Shown here in pieces: positions 18,427 through 26,661 of a DNA stretch of 64,000 nt. The notes under the pieces are model-generated. The model ran no database searches. It was not told the origin of the DNA and was given only the letters and a program-made list of their open reading frames with translations. Source of the stretch: Bradyrhizobium sp. CB1650. GTDB taxonomy: Bacteria; Pseudomonadota; Alphaproteobacteria; Rhizobiales; Xanthobacteraceae. Both the position numbers and the translations under genes were made by a program. The DNA lies in NCBI RefSeq assembly GCF_029761915.1, contig NZ_CP121695.1:1703501-1767500 (forward strand). The letters are read 5' to 3'. How positions within the stretch are numbered: position 1 is the stretch's first letter; each line of letters opens with the position of its first letter.

Positions 18427-18678
18427 ATGCCAGATAACGCCCCGCAGCAACAACTGCTTCATCTCGTCATCGGCGGCGAGCTCGTCGATCTCGAGCACAA
18501 CACCTTCAAGAATCTCGACGAGGTCGAGATCGTCGGCCTGTATCCGAACTATGCGACCGCCTACACGGCCTGGAAGGCCAAGGCGCAGATGACGGTCGAC
18601 AACGCGCAGATGCGCTACTTCATCGTCCATCTCCACCGGCTGCTCGACCCGGGTCAAGAACCGAAGCCGGCGCGTTGA
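18427..18678 (+). CDS. DUF4170 family small protein
   Basis: The 83-residue cytoplasmic protein has an ATG at 18427 with AGGAAG about nine bases before. Its sequence V-I-G-G-E-L-V-D-L-E ... V-G-L-Y-P-N-Y-A-T-A-Y-T-A-W-K-A-K-A-Q and Y-F-I-V-H-L-H-R-L-L matches the alphaproteobacterial DUF4170 family as I know it. The family's function is unknown. The stop overlaps the next gene's TTG start, placing it inside the lipid A/KDO operon, so a role in envelope lipid assembly is a reasonable guess and no more. Confidence 0.88.
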   Translation: MPDNAPQQQLLHLVIGGELVDLEHNTFKNLDEVEIVGLYPNYATAYTAWKAKAQMTVDNAQMRYFIVHLHRLLDPGQEPKPAR

Positions 18679-19388
18679 AGAGACTGCTTCGCAATACGCT
18701 GCGGAGCAGCTTGTTTCAGCGTGCCGTCGGGATCCTGGCGGCCGAATATCTGCGGCTGGTCTGGCGGACCAACAAGTTCACGTTCGATCCGCCCGACGTC
18801 TATGACATCGTCGAGCCCCAGATCCCGGCGATCTTCGCCTTCTGGCACGGCCAGCATTTCCTCACCCCCTTCATCAAGAACAAGGACTGGTACAAGGCCC
18901 GGGTCCTGATCTCGCGCCATCGTGACGGCGAGTTCAACGCGATCGCCGCCGAGCGGCTCGGCATCGGCACCATCCGCGGCTCCGGCGATCATGGCGGAGC
19001 TTTCCACCGAAAAGGCGGGGTCGGCGCCTTCAAGGAGATGGTGCGAACGCTCCAGGACGGTTGTAATGTCGCGCTGACCGCCGATGTCCCGAAGCGCTCG
19101 CGCGTGGCCGGGCTCGGCATCATCATGCTGGCACGGGAATCGGGGCGGCCGATCATGCCTTTCGCGATGGCGACCAGTCGCTTCATCCGGCTGAAGAACT
19201 GGGACCGCACCACCATCAATTTGCCGTTCGGGCGGGGCGCATTGGTCGGCATCAAGGAAATCAACGTCCCTCCGGATGCCGACGCGGCCACCATGGAAGC
19301 GCTGCGGCAGGAGCTGGAGGACACGTTGAACGAAGCGACCCGTCGCGCCTATGCGCAACTCGGCCGGCCGGGACCCCAAGATGCCTAA
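18675..19388 (+). CDS. DUF374/lysophospholipid acyltransferase family protein
   Basis: The 237-residue protein starts at TTG 18675, overlapping the previous stop by 4 bases. After a hydrophobic N-terminal segment it has F-A-F-W-H-G-Q-H-F, which supplies the catalytic histidine of the LPLAT superfamily. G-T-I-R-G-S (about 98-103) and V-A-L-T-A-D-V-P-K-R-S-R-V-A follow, as in DUF374 proteins. These relatives of LpxL acylate lipid A or phospholipid precursors at the inner membrane. It directly precedes waaA and lpxK, which supports a lipid A acyl or very-long-chain acyl role, though the acceptor is unproved. Confidence 0.9.
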   Translation: MKRLLRNTLRSSLFQRAVGILAAEYLRLVWRTNKFTFDPPDVYDIVEPQIPAIFAFWHGQHFLTPFIKNKDWYKARVLISRHRDGEFNAIAAERLGIGTIRGSGDHGGAFHRKGGVGAFKEMVRTLQDGCNVALTADVPKRSRVAGLGIIMLARESGRPIMPFAMATSRFIRLKNWDRTTINLPFGRGALVGIKEINVPPDADAATMEALRQELEDTLNEATRRAYAQLGRPGPQDA

Positions 19389-20697
19389 ATCGCTGCCTGG
19401 TTCGCTGCCGATGACGCTGCGAATGTATCAGCGCCTGGCCTCCGGGCTGGTGCCGCTCGCGCCTGCGTTGATCAAGCGGCGGCTGAAGCAGGGCAAGGAA
19501 GACCCCGCGCGCGTCGGCGAGCGGCGCGGCCTGTCCCAGGACGTGCGGCCACACGGGCCGCTGGTCTGGATCCATGGTGCGAGCGTCGGCGAGGTTCTGG
19601 CAGCGGCGGCGCTGATCGAGCGCTTGCGCGATTTCAACCTGCGCATCCTGCTCACCTCCGGCACCGTGACCTCAGCCGCGGTGGTGGCAAAGCGCTTTCC
19701 GCCCGACGTCATCCATCAATACGTGCCGTACGATTCGCCGCGCTATGTCGCGCGCTTCCTCGATCATTGGAAGCCGTCGCTGGCGCTGTTCATCGAATCC
19801 GATTTGTGGCCGAACCTGATCCTGGCGAGCGCGGCGCGCCGGCTGCCGATGGTGCTGATCAACGGGCGGATGTCGCACCGCTCCTTCCCGCGCTGGCGGC
19901 GGATGCACGGCACCATCTCGGCGCTGCTGTCGCGCTTCGACATCTGTCTCGCGCAATCGAAGACCGATGCCGAGCGCTTTGCCGCGCTCGGCGGCCGCGA
20001 CGTCGTCACCACGGGCAATCTGAAGCTCGATGTGCCGGCGCCGCCCGCCGATTCCGCCAAGCTCGAGCGGCTGATGGCGATGACGCGGGGCCGTCCGATC
20101 ATCGTCGCGGCTTCTACTCATCCGGGCGAGGACGAGATGCTGGTGGCGGCGCATCGCAGCCTCGCTGGCTTCTTCCCGCAGCTCCTGACCGTGATCGTGC
20201 CGCGCCATCCGGACCGTGGTTCTTCGATTGCCGGATTGATCGTGGCCTCGAGCCTGACGCCGGGCTTGCGCTCGCGTGAGGAGCTGCCGACGGCCACGAC
20301 CGACATCTATGTCGCCGACACCATGGGCGAGCTCGGCCTGTTCTATCGCCTCTCGCCAATCGTGTTCATGGGCGGATCGCTGATCCACCATGGCGGGCAG
20401 AATCCGATCGAGGCGATCAAGCTCGGTGCTGCGATCGTCCATGGTCCGCACGTCTTCAACTTCACCGACGTCTATGAGGCGCTCGACCGAAGCGGCGCGG
20501 CACGGCAGGCGGAGACGCAGGAAGCGCTGGTGAAGCAGCTCGGCCAGTTGCTGGCCGATCCCGCTACGCGCGACAAGATGCAGCGCGCCGGCGCAGGCGT
20601 GGTCGAGCGGCTCGGCGGTGCGCTCGATCGCACCATGGCCGCGCTCGAGCCATATCTGATGCAATTGCGGATCGAGATGGGAGCCGCCAATGCGTGA
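19381..20697 (+). CDS. waaA: 3-deoxy-D-manno-octulosonic acid (KDO) transferase
   Basis: The 438-residue GT-B enzyme transfers KDO from CMP-KDO to lipid IVA. It has the N-terminal anchor region, then the WaaA signature W-I-H-G-A-S-V-G-E (about 58-66) with its catalytic glutamate. F-I-E-S-D-L-W-P-N follows, and G-G-S-L-I-H-H-G-G-Q-N-P-I-E-A marks the donor site. The ATG at 19381 overlaps the preceding gene by 8 bases, and lpxK overlaps its end by 8 bases, so the three are translated as a coupled set. Confidence 0.97.
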   Translation: MPKSLPGSLPMTLRMYQRLASGLVPLAPALIKRRLKQGKEDPARVGERRGLSQDVRPHGPLVWIHGASVGEVLAAAALIERLRDFNLRILLTSGTVTSAAVVAKRFPPDVIHQYVPYDSPRYVARFLDHWKPSLALFIESDLWPNLILASAARRLPMVLINGRMSHRSFPRWRRMHGTISALLSRFDICLAQSKTDAERFAALGGRDVVTTGNLKLDVPAPPADSAKLERLMAMTRGRPIIVAASTHPGEDEMLVAAHRSLAGFFPQLLTVIVPRHPDRGSSIAGLIVASSLTPGLRSREELPTATTDIYVADTMGELGLFYRLSPIVFMGGSLIHHGGQNPIEAIKLGAAIVHGPHVFNFTDVYEALDRSGAARQAETQEALVKQLGQLLADPATRDKMQRAGAGVVERLGGALDRTMAALEPYLMQLRIEMGAANA

Positions 20698-21706
20698 GCC
20701 GGGCTTCTGGTACCGGCCACGTTCCCCGAAGTCGCATCTCCTCCTGCCATTGGGCGCGCTCTATGGCGCGATCGCGGCGCGGCGCATGGCGCGCAAGGGC
20801 TTTGACGCCGGCATCCCCGTGATCTGCGTCGGCAACTACCATGTCGGCGGCGCCGGCAAGACGCCGACCGTGCTGGCGCTGACCAAGCTCCTGCGCGAGC
20901 TCGGCGAGACGCCGGTCGTGCTCAGCCGCGGCTATGGCGGACGCCTGAAGGGTCCGGTGATGGTCGATCGCGAGCGCCACAGCGCGGCCGATGTCGGCGA
21001 CGAGCCCCTGATGATGGTGCGCGACGTGCCGGTCGCGGTCGCGCGTGACCGCCTCGATGGCGTGGCGCTCGCCAAGTCGAAAGGGGCGACCGTGATCCTG
21101 ATGGACGACGGCTTTCAGAACCCGCGCCTCATGAAGGACGCCTCGCTGGTCGTGATCGACAGCGAGCGTGGCCTCGGCAACGCCAAGGTGTTTCCCGCCG
21201 GTCCCCTCCGCGCGCCGCTGAAGGGGCAGCTCGCGCGCACCGACGCGCTGGTGCTGATCGGTGACGGTCATGCCGCCGACGATGTCGCCGCGCAGATCGT
21301 GGCGCGCGACAGGCCGGTGCTGCGCGCCCGCCTGAAACCGCACGCCGCCTCGCTCGCGCAGCTTTTCGGCAGGAAAGTCCTGGCCTTCGCCGGCATCGGC
21401 GATCCCGGGCGCTTCTTCCGTACGCTGCAGGCCTGCGGCATCGACGTCGCGCGCACGCGTCCCTTCGCCGATCATCACATGTTCTCAAAGGCCGAGATCG
21501 CCGCTCTTGTCGCGGACGCCAGGCGCGAGCAGCTCACGCTGGTCACGACGGAAAAGGATATTGCGCGCCTGCGCGGCGCCGAGGGCACGCCTGATGGCAT
21601 CGTGCCGTTCGCCGTCCAGCTCGAATTCGACGATCCCACAGCGCTCCGCCGCCTGATCAGCGATCATCTCTACAAGGCCCGCGAGCGACGGTTCAGCGGG
21701 CGATGA
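20690..21706 (+). CDS. lpxK: Tetraacyldisaccharide 4'-kinase LpxK
   Basis: LpxK phosphorylates the 4' position of the lipid A disaccharide at the inner membrane. The 338-residue protein begins with a membrane-associated helix. It has the P-loop G-N-Y-H-V-G-G-A-G-K-T-P-T, then L-S-R-G-Y-G-G-R, D-V-G-D-E-P-L-M and D-D-G-F-Q-N-P, all standard LpxK blocks. It overlaps waaA by 8 bases and is the last gene of the run that starts with pmbA. A large inverted repeat lies just after the stop. Confidence 0.97.
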   Translation: MREPGFWYRPRSPKSHLLLPLGALYGAIAARRMARKGFDAGIPVICVGNYHVGGAGKTPTVLALTKLLRELGETPVVLSRGYGGRLKGPVMVDRERHSAADVGDEPLMMVRDVPVAVARDRLDGVALAKSKGATVILMDDGFQNPRLMKDASLVVIDSERGLGNAKVFPAGPLRAPLKGQLARTDALVLIGDGHAADDVAAQIVARDRPVLRARLKPHAASLAQLFGRKVLAFAGIGDPGRFFRTLQACGIDVARTRPFADHHMFSKAEIAALVADARREQLTLVTTEKDIARLRGAEGTPDGIVPFAVQLEFDDPTALRRLISDHLYKARERRFSGR

Positions 21707-21710
21707 TCTC

Positions 21711-21800
21711 GTAGGGTGGGCAAAGCGAAGCGTGCCCACCATCAATACCGTCCGAGTCGGACGCAGAAGTGGTGGGCACGCTGCGCTTTGCCCACCCTAC
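21711..21800. repeat. Large palindromic repeat (GTAGGGTGGGCA family), near-perfect copy
   Basis: Two 31-base arms (21711-21741 and 21770-21800) are inverted copies with a single mismatch, separated by 28 bases. Each arm also contains a smaller internal palindrome. It lies four bases after the lpxK stop. A diverged copy is at 15251-15345. The structure would form a strong RNA hairpin in either direction. Confidence 0.9.
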
Positions 21801-21980
21801 GGCACTGGCGAAGCTCCCATTGCCACAGGATTTAGTTTTGGCGGGTCACTTGGGGCTCCGCCTCTACGCCACATCGACAGTCGGGGTAATGGGCCCTGGC
21901 TCTCGCCGGCGCGACGACGATCATTCACGCGACATTCATCGCGCGGCTCCTATCGGGTTAACTCCAATCAGGAGAGTTCG

Positions 21981-22307
21981 ATGAAACTGCCGTCAGCGAC
22001 CTTCGCCGCCCTCGTGTGTCTGATTGTTGCGCCTGCGTTTGCCCAGACGTCTTCACCGCCAGCAGCCGCGCCCGCTGCCACGCCGACCACGGTGCCGGTT
22101 CCCGCAACCAAGCGTGTGACGTGCCTGAGCTCGACGCAAAACCTGAAGGGGCAGGACAAGCGGGACCAGATGCAGCTCTGCATGGCCCAGGCGCGGCTCG
22201 ACTGCCTGAAGCAGGCGATCGATCAGAAGATCGTCGGCGAGCCCCGGAAGAGTTTCGTGAAGAGTTGCGTGGGTATGGATGGCGCGGATGGCGCAGAGCA
22301 ACAATAG
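21981..22307 (+). CDS. Small exported PsiF-like protein
   Basis: The 108-residue product has an AGGAGA site six bases before the ATG and a signal peptide ending A-F-A-Q. A short Ala/Pro/Thr linker follows, then a domain with four cysteines: V-T-C-L-S, L-C-M-A-Q, L-D-C-L-K and K-S-C-V-G. The pattern C...L-K-G-x-x-x-R-x-x-x-x-x-C-M resembles the PsiF repeat of small phosphate-starvation-induced periplasmic proteins; the match is partial. It converges on the DUF2093 gene with a 16-base gap. Confidence 0.75.
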   Translation: MKLPSATFAALVCLIVAPAFAQTSSPPAAAPAATPTTVPVPATKRVTCLSSTQNLKGQDKRDQMQLCMAQARLDCLKQAIDQKIVGEPRKSFVKSCVGMDGADGAEQQ

Positions 22308-22323
22308 ACGTGTGGCCGCGACC

Positions 22324-22551
22324 TTACGGCTGCGGCTTCAGCGCGCCGGGAAAATGCCGCTGCAGCACCGCGGCCGGAGTGGCGTAGGCCTCCTGCAGGT
22401 CCACGCTCCAGTATTTCAACTCGTCGAGCGGGATCCGCGTGTCGGTCACGGCACAGCGCACATAGGTTCCCGGCGAGATCACGCGGAAGTCGCCGTCGAG
22501 ATACTGCACCTGCGCCTCGCCATGGCCCGAGGGGCCGAACTTGTTCAGCAC
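22324..22551 (-). CDS. DUF2093 family small protein
   Basis: The 75-residue protein is read from a GTG start with GGAGA nine bases upstream. It contains V-Q-Y-L-D-G-D-F-R-V-I-S-P-G-T-Y-V-R-C-A-V-T and I-P-L-D-E-L-K-Y-W-S-V-D-L-Q-E-A-Y, the pattern of DUF2093, a family of about 70 residues in alphaproteobacteria. The function is unknown. Such genes usually lie beside lpxK and xseA; here several genes separate it from xseA. Confidence 0.88.
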   Translation of the reverse strand: MLNKFGPSGHGEAQVQYLDGDFRVISPGTYVRCAVTDTRIPLDELKYWSVDLQEAYATPAAVLQRHFPGALKPQP

Positions 22552-22727
22552 GGTCGAAAGTCTCCGTGGAAGCCCCGTTCAGGGCGTGATGTGATGAGTC
22601 CGCTTACCATAAATAGGGTGGCTTGTCCGCCCGTTAAACCCACCGGTTTGTGATGTTTTGCCGCCGTTCCCGCATGATGGTGCTCACGCGAAGGATCGCT
22701 GGTCCCGGTCACATACGGCAGTCTCCG

Positions 22728-23558
22728 ATGCGTCTTCCGCTGGTCGCCCTGTTCCTGGCGCTTCTGCTGTCGTCCGTCCATGCTGCGCCGGCGCCCGTGC
22801 CGCAACAGGTTGATATTCCCCTTTCGAGCGGGATCCTGCATGCGCAGCTTTACAAGCCCGACGGCGCGGGACCGTTTCCGACCGTGATTGCGCTGCATGA
22901 CTGCGGCGGGCTCGGCGGCCATTCCGATCCGGTGCTGCCGCGTTATCGCGACTGGGCGCTGCAATTGCTCAAGACGGGCAGCGCGGTGTTGCTGCCGGAC
23001 AGCTACGGCTCGCGCGAAATCGGGCCGCAATGCCGGGTCAAGGAAGGACACGTCAAGGCGCGGCGCGAGCGCGTTGCCGACATCGTGGCATCGCGCGCCT
23101 GGCTGATGAAGCAGACCTGGGTGGCGCACAATCGCGTCAGCCTGATCGGCTGGGCCAACGGCGCCAGCGCGCTGCTCTGGGCGGTGCGACCGCAGAATGC
23201 GGCGCGCGACGCTGGACCCGATTTTCGCGCCGCCGTCGCCTTCTATCCGGATTGCCGGATTTCGGCTGGACTCGGCTGGAGCACGCGGGTGCCGACGCTG
23301 CTCCTGATCGGCGGCAATGACGACGTCTCGTCGCCGCCGGCCTGCCGCCAGATGGTCGATGGTGCGCATGGCCGCAGCGCGCTCGCGCGCATCGTGATCT
23401 ATCCCGGCGCCTATCACGATTTCGACCGCGCCAATCTGCCGGTGCACGCGCTCGCCGATAGCAGCGATGCAGCCACGCCCGAGCGCGGCCATCTCGGCAC
23501 CGACACGGAAGCGCGCGCGGAGGCGCAGAAGGAAGTCGCGGAGTGGCTGGCGCGGTAG
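22728..23558 (+). CDS. Exported dienelactone-hydrolase-like protein lacking the nucleophile
   Basis: The 276-residue protein has a signal peptide (about 1-20) and a dienelactone-hydrolase type alpha/beta fold: I-A-L-H-D-C-G-G-L near residue 57, D198 in G-G-N-D-D-V and H230 in G-A-Y-H-D-F-D. The nucleophile elbow reads G-W-A-N-G (141-145), with alanine at 143 where family members have Cys or Ser. The acid and histidine are retained, so the protein may have lost hydrolysis, use another residue, or be a binding protein. Three cysteines in the mature part suggest a periplasmic disulfide. It appears monocistronic. Confidence 0.85.
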   Translation: MRLPLVALFLALLLSSVHAAPAPVPQQVDIPLSSGILHAQLYKPDGAGPFPTVIALHDCGGLGGHSDPVLPRYRDWALQLLKTGSAVLLPDSYGSREIGPQCRVKEGHVKARRERVADIVASRAWLMKQTWVAHNRVSLIGWANGASALLWAVRPQNAARDAGPDFRAAVAFYPDCRISAGLGWSTRVPTLLLIGGNDDVSSPPACRQMVDGAHGRSALARIVIYPGAYHDFDRANLPVHALADSSDAATPERGHLGTDTEARAEAQKEVAEWLAR

Positions 23559-23695
23559 CGATCGCCGGCTCTACTTGACCCAAATCCCTCACAGTCGCGA
23601 AGATGTTGATGGCATAGGCCGTCGCTAGCCTTGCTGCCGTGTTCTAGCATAGGATGCTTGTGAGCGGATCAATTCCTTTGGGTTGGGGGCAGGGG

Positions 23696-25009
23696 ATGGA
23701 CGGCTTTCTGTTGTACCTCGTGCCAGCGTGCGCCGTCGTTGCCTTGTTCCTCATCTACTACCTGCCCAGGAAGCTCATTCCGGCCTCACATTCCTCCAAG
23801 CAGGAAGATCTGATCAAGACTGTCGGGTCGAGGAACGAGATCAGGAAAACGTACGCGCAGCTTTTCGCGGGCGCATCCTTCGTCGCGACATTTCTCCTCT
23901 CCATTTACAACTTCAACAGAGACTTTACGCAGAGAGCCAGCCAGTCGGCTGCTGATCAGTTCTGGAAAGCATCGACGACGATCAAGGAGCAAAAAGGCGC
24001 CGAATGGGTTCACGTGAACGCGTTCGAAATCATGGCTTCGGTCGCCCGTCAGGACCCCGGCTTTCGTCCGGCGGTCTTTCAAACGCTAGCGCAGTACATT
24101 GTCGAGCACTCCACAAAAGCCTGCCAGCCGCTGCCCGACAAGCGGACCGCCGACACCATGTCCACGTACGATATGGATCTGACGCTTCAGAGGATCACGC
24201 AGGTCTTCGCGGGCAATAATCTGCCCGATCCATACGGGAAAATCACCGACATGACAGGTGCTTGCCTGAGCCGGGCTCGGCTCCGCGATATGCCCGGTAT
24301 GCGATTGCTGTGGCTCGAAGAGGCTCGCCTGATTGGGGCTGACTTCTACGGCTCCGATCTGAGCGGGTCCAGACTGGAAGGGGCAGAGGGTGGAGTGGAT
24401 CTGGTTGAAGATTGGTGGGTCGCAAACAGGGGCGACGTGCTAAAAAGCGTAAAGGCCGGCAACTTTCGCTCGCTTCAGCCATTTTTCGAGCGGGATAGGG
24501 CGTACCACTGGCTCAACTTTGAAAACGCAACGCTGGAAAACGTCTTTGCGCAGGATGCGAATTTTTCCGGGGCGCAGTTTCTCAGGGCGCGGATGAAGAA
24601 TGCCATGTTAAAGGGCGCAAATCTTTCGTTCGCAAATCTCCAGGAAGCGGATCTAACCAACGTGGATCTGAGCGAAATTGTTCATTTCGAGGGCGCGAAC
24701 CTTCAGGACGCCAACCTGGAGGGCGCGATATTGTCCAACACGATACTGGAAGACGTGAACTTGGAACGCACGTTTTTTGCCAATACGAATGTAACATTGG
24801 CCGATTTTGAGTCGGTCAAAAACCTCAAGCGGAGCCAACTCGTAGGCATGTGCGTCGATGTCGCCCCTGACGACTTGGAAGCGATCGCGTATTGGCCGAA
24901 GCTTCCCGCCGGCTTGAGCGCCACGTTTCCGAAATGTTACGATAATTCTTTGGCTCGTTTGATGGCTTGGTTGAGCGCTTCGTTGGCGCAACACCTATCG
25001 GAACCATGA
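23696..25009 (+). CDS. Membrane-anchored pentapeptide-repeat protein
   Basis: From the ATG at 23696 (G-rich site upstream; an ATG at 23654 in the same frame is possible) the product has 437 residues. There are two membrane helices (about 4-25 and 53-72), a helical region to about residue 190, and pentapeptide repeats of A-[ND]-L-x-x type in two blocks (about 198-235 and 280-375). The second block includes runs such as K-G-A-N-L-S-F-A-N-L-Q-E-A-D-L. Pentapeptide repeats form a right-handed beta helix. Base composition is visibly more A/T-rich than flanking genes, suggesting transfer. Its last 73 bases overlap the convergent DUF2235 gene. Function unknown. Confidence 0.9.
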   Translation: MDGFLLYLVPACAVVALFLIYYLPRKLIPASHSSKQEDLIKTVGSRNEIRKTYAQLFAGASFVATFLLSIYNFNRDFTQRASQSAADQFWKASTTIKEQKGAEWVHVNAFEIMASVARQDPGFRPAVFQTLAQYIVEHSTKACQPLPDKRTADTMSTYDMDLTLQRITQVFAGNNLPDPYGKITDMTGACLSRARLRDMPGMRLLWLEEARLIGADFYGSDLSGSRLEGAEGGVDLVEDWWVANRGDVLKSVKAGNFRSLQPFFERDRAYHWLNFENATLENVFAQDANFSGAQFLRARMKNAMLKGANLSFANLQEADLTNVDLSEIVHFEGANLQDANLEGAILSNTILEDVNLERTFFANTNVTLADFESVKNLKRSQLVGMCVDVAPDDLEAIAYWPKLPAGLSATFPKCYDNSLARLMAWLSASLAQHLSEP

Positions 25010-26325
25010 TCGGGATTCAGTACCTTGCCGCTCCAGTCGACCAGAAAGAGCCGTTCGTCGGCGGAGCCTTCTTGATAGGTGGACTTGAGCTTGGGAACCA
25101 CGGCGATCAGGTTTTCCGGCGCGTATGCCGGTAGGCGAGCGTCGGGGCGGCTCCATAGTCGCTCGATGGCTGAAACGTGGATCATTTCGTTGAGGGGAGT
25201 CGCATGCCGGTCGAAGCCGGTGCACACCTCATAGATGCCGGAATGTGGAACGTTGCTATTGCCGATCGCGCGCCATGATTTCGGATAGGCCAAATACATA
25301 CCTCGGCGCGAGTTGTGTATCTCTGATCTGCTCCAACTCCTGCAGAAGTCGAAATACTCGGCTTGGGGGCATGGCCGGTCGATGAAGCGCGACGGCAGCG
25401 GAAAATCCTCGCAGTGGTGGCGGATCCGCTTCAGCATCCAGTCGAGCGCGATGTCGTCCGCCCGGCGGGATGATGGCCGATTCCCGTCGATCGCCAGATA
25501 GCCTCCACCGATGTCTGCATGCGCTCCCGAGAACCACACCTGCTCGGCGACCGTATTGACGTTCTTGAAGAGCGGCGGACGCCAGACGGTGGCTTGAAAA
25601 GGCCATCGATGCTCGTCGATCGCGAGTGCGTGGAGATTGACCTTCGTGATCGATGACAGCTCCACGTCGTGAAACTCAAAATACTCCCGGTTGGACCGGA
25701 TGAATGCCTCGAGGGGAATGCCGCGTGCGCCGACGGTATCGAAGAGGGCAAGACATTCAATGCGCAACTGATCGCGGTTATGCACCACGGGTGTAAAGCT
25801 GTGCCAGTCCCCGGGCGGTCGCTCGCCGGGCGGCGTTCTGTAGAAGTCCCAGCTGCGCCGCTCGTTTTCTTCATCGCAGCGATGCGAGCGCAGCAAGCCT
25901 GCGGATGCGATATACCCGACGAGCGAGCGCGCCGTGTAAGACCCACGCGAAAATCCGAAAATATAGATCCGATCTCCGGGCCGGTAGTGGAATGAAAGGA
26001 AACGGTAGGCCTTGCGGATATTGTCCTCAAGCCCGGATCCGAGTGCTCCGCCGACGGCACGATTGGCCAGGGCCCCAGTCCCCACGCCCCGTGCATAATA
26101 GACCAGATTGTCCGCGCCTTCCGATCTGCTCGTGGTCACCATCGATGCGGGATCCGACACGACTCCGCGCTGCAATGGAGAGCGGACTGCCCCTGCCGTC
26201 ACCGTCTTGGCGATCAGCCCCTTCAGTCGGCTGATATTGGTGTCGGTTGAATCCAGTTCGGCGTCGTTCCATGTGCCGTCCAGTAGCAGAATGATCCGTC
26301 GACCTTCGGCATTGCTCTCTGGCAT
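24937..26325 (-). CDS. DUF2235 (Tle1-like) alpha/beta hydrolase
   Basis: The 462-residue product from ATG 26325 shows the DUF2235 layout. L-L-L-D-G-T-W-N-D opens the domain and G-F-S126-R-G-S-Y-T-A-R is the nucleophile elbow. W-F-S-G-A-H-A-D-I-G-G-G-Y supplies the acidic residue. Tle1-type members are type VI secretion phospholipases; many DUF2235 proteins are uncharacterised. No signal peptide is visible and no tss, hcp or vgrG genes are near. In-frame starts at 26355 and 26409 are possible; the latter overlaps a small upstream frame by 4 bases. The 3' end overlaps the convergent pentapeptide gene by 73 bases. Toxin or ordinary lipase remains open. Confidence 0.88.
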   Translation of the reverse strand: MPESNAEGRRIILLLDGTWNDAELDSTDTNISRLKGLIAKTVTAGAVRSPLQRGVVSDPASMVTTSRSEGADNLVYYARGVGTGALANRAVGGALGSGLEDNIRKAYRFLSFHYRPGDRIYIFGFSRGSYTARSLVGYIASAGLLRSHRCDEENERRSWDFYRTPPGERPPGDWHSFTPVVHNRDQLRIECLALFDTVGARGIPLEAFIRSNREYFEFHDVELSSITKVNLHALAIDEHRWPFQATVWRPPLFKNVNTVAEQVWFSGAHADIGGGYLAIDGNRPSSRRADDIALDWMLKRIRHHCEDFPLPSRFIDRPCPQAEYFDFCRSWSRSEIHNSRRGMYLAYPKSWRAIGNSNVPHSGIYEVCTGFDRHATPLNEMIHVSAIERLWSRPDARLPAYAPENLIAVVPKLKSTYQEGSADERLFLVDWSGKVLNPDHGSDRCCANEALNQAIKRAKELS

Positions 26326-26405
26326 CTCACACCCGGCGGCTGAAGAGGATTCCATCTCGCACGGCTTGTATCGCCCGGGGCGCGCCGTGCATCCCACCCC
26401 TCCCG

Positions 26406-26627
26406 TCATGATAGCAGCACGGTGTCGCGGCTGCCCATGTCATCCGAGGGGTCAACAACTATAAGTTTTAGTGCATCTTCCGGCGGCTCACATGGAAGCA
26501 GGGCCGCCCGAGGAACAATGTGAGGCGGACAGCCCCGCATCGACCACCGCCCTGCACGGAACAAGATGGCCGACCGGGAATCTACGGATGGAACGGCGGC
26601 CGGTTTCAGCGCAAACAGTGACGCCAT
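26406..26627 (-). CDS. Doubtful small frame upstream of the DUF2235 gene
   Basis: This open frame of 73 codons begins with ATG at 26627 and ends in TGA at 26406. It overlaps, as ATGA, the most upstream possible start of the DUF2235 gene. The second half (K-L-I-V-V-D-P-S-D-D-M) looks protein-like, the first half less so. No ribosome site or known domain is seen. It is listed because of the start/stop overlap; it may be plain leader sequence. Confidence 0.25.
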   Translation of the reverse strand: MASLFALKPAAVPSVDSRSAILFRAGRWSMRGCPPHIVPRAALLPCEPPEDALKLIVVDPSDDMGSRDTVLLS

Positions 26628-26661
26628 AGTTCGACCATGAAGTCGATTAAACGCAGATCAC

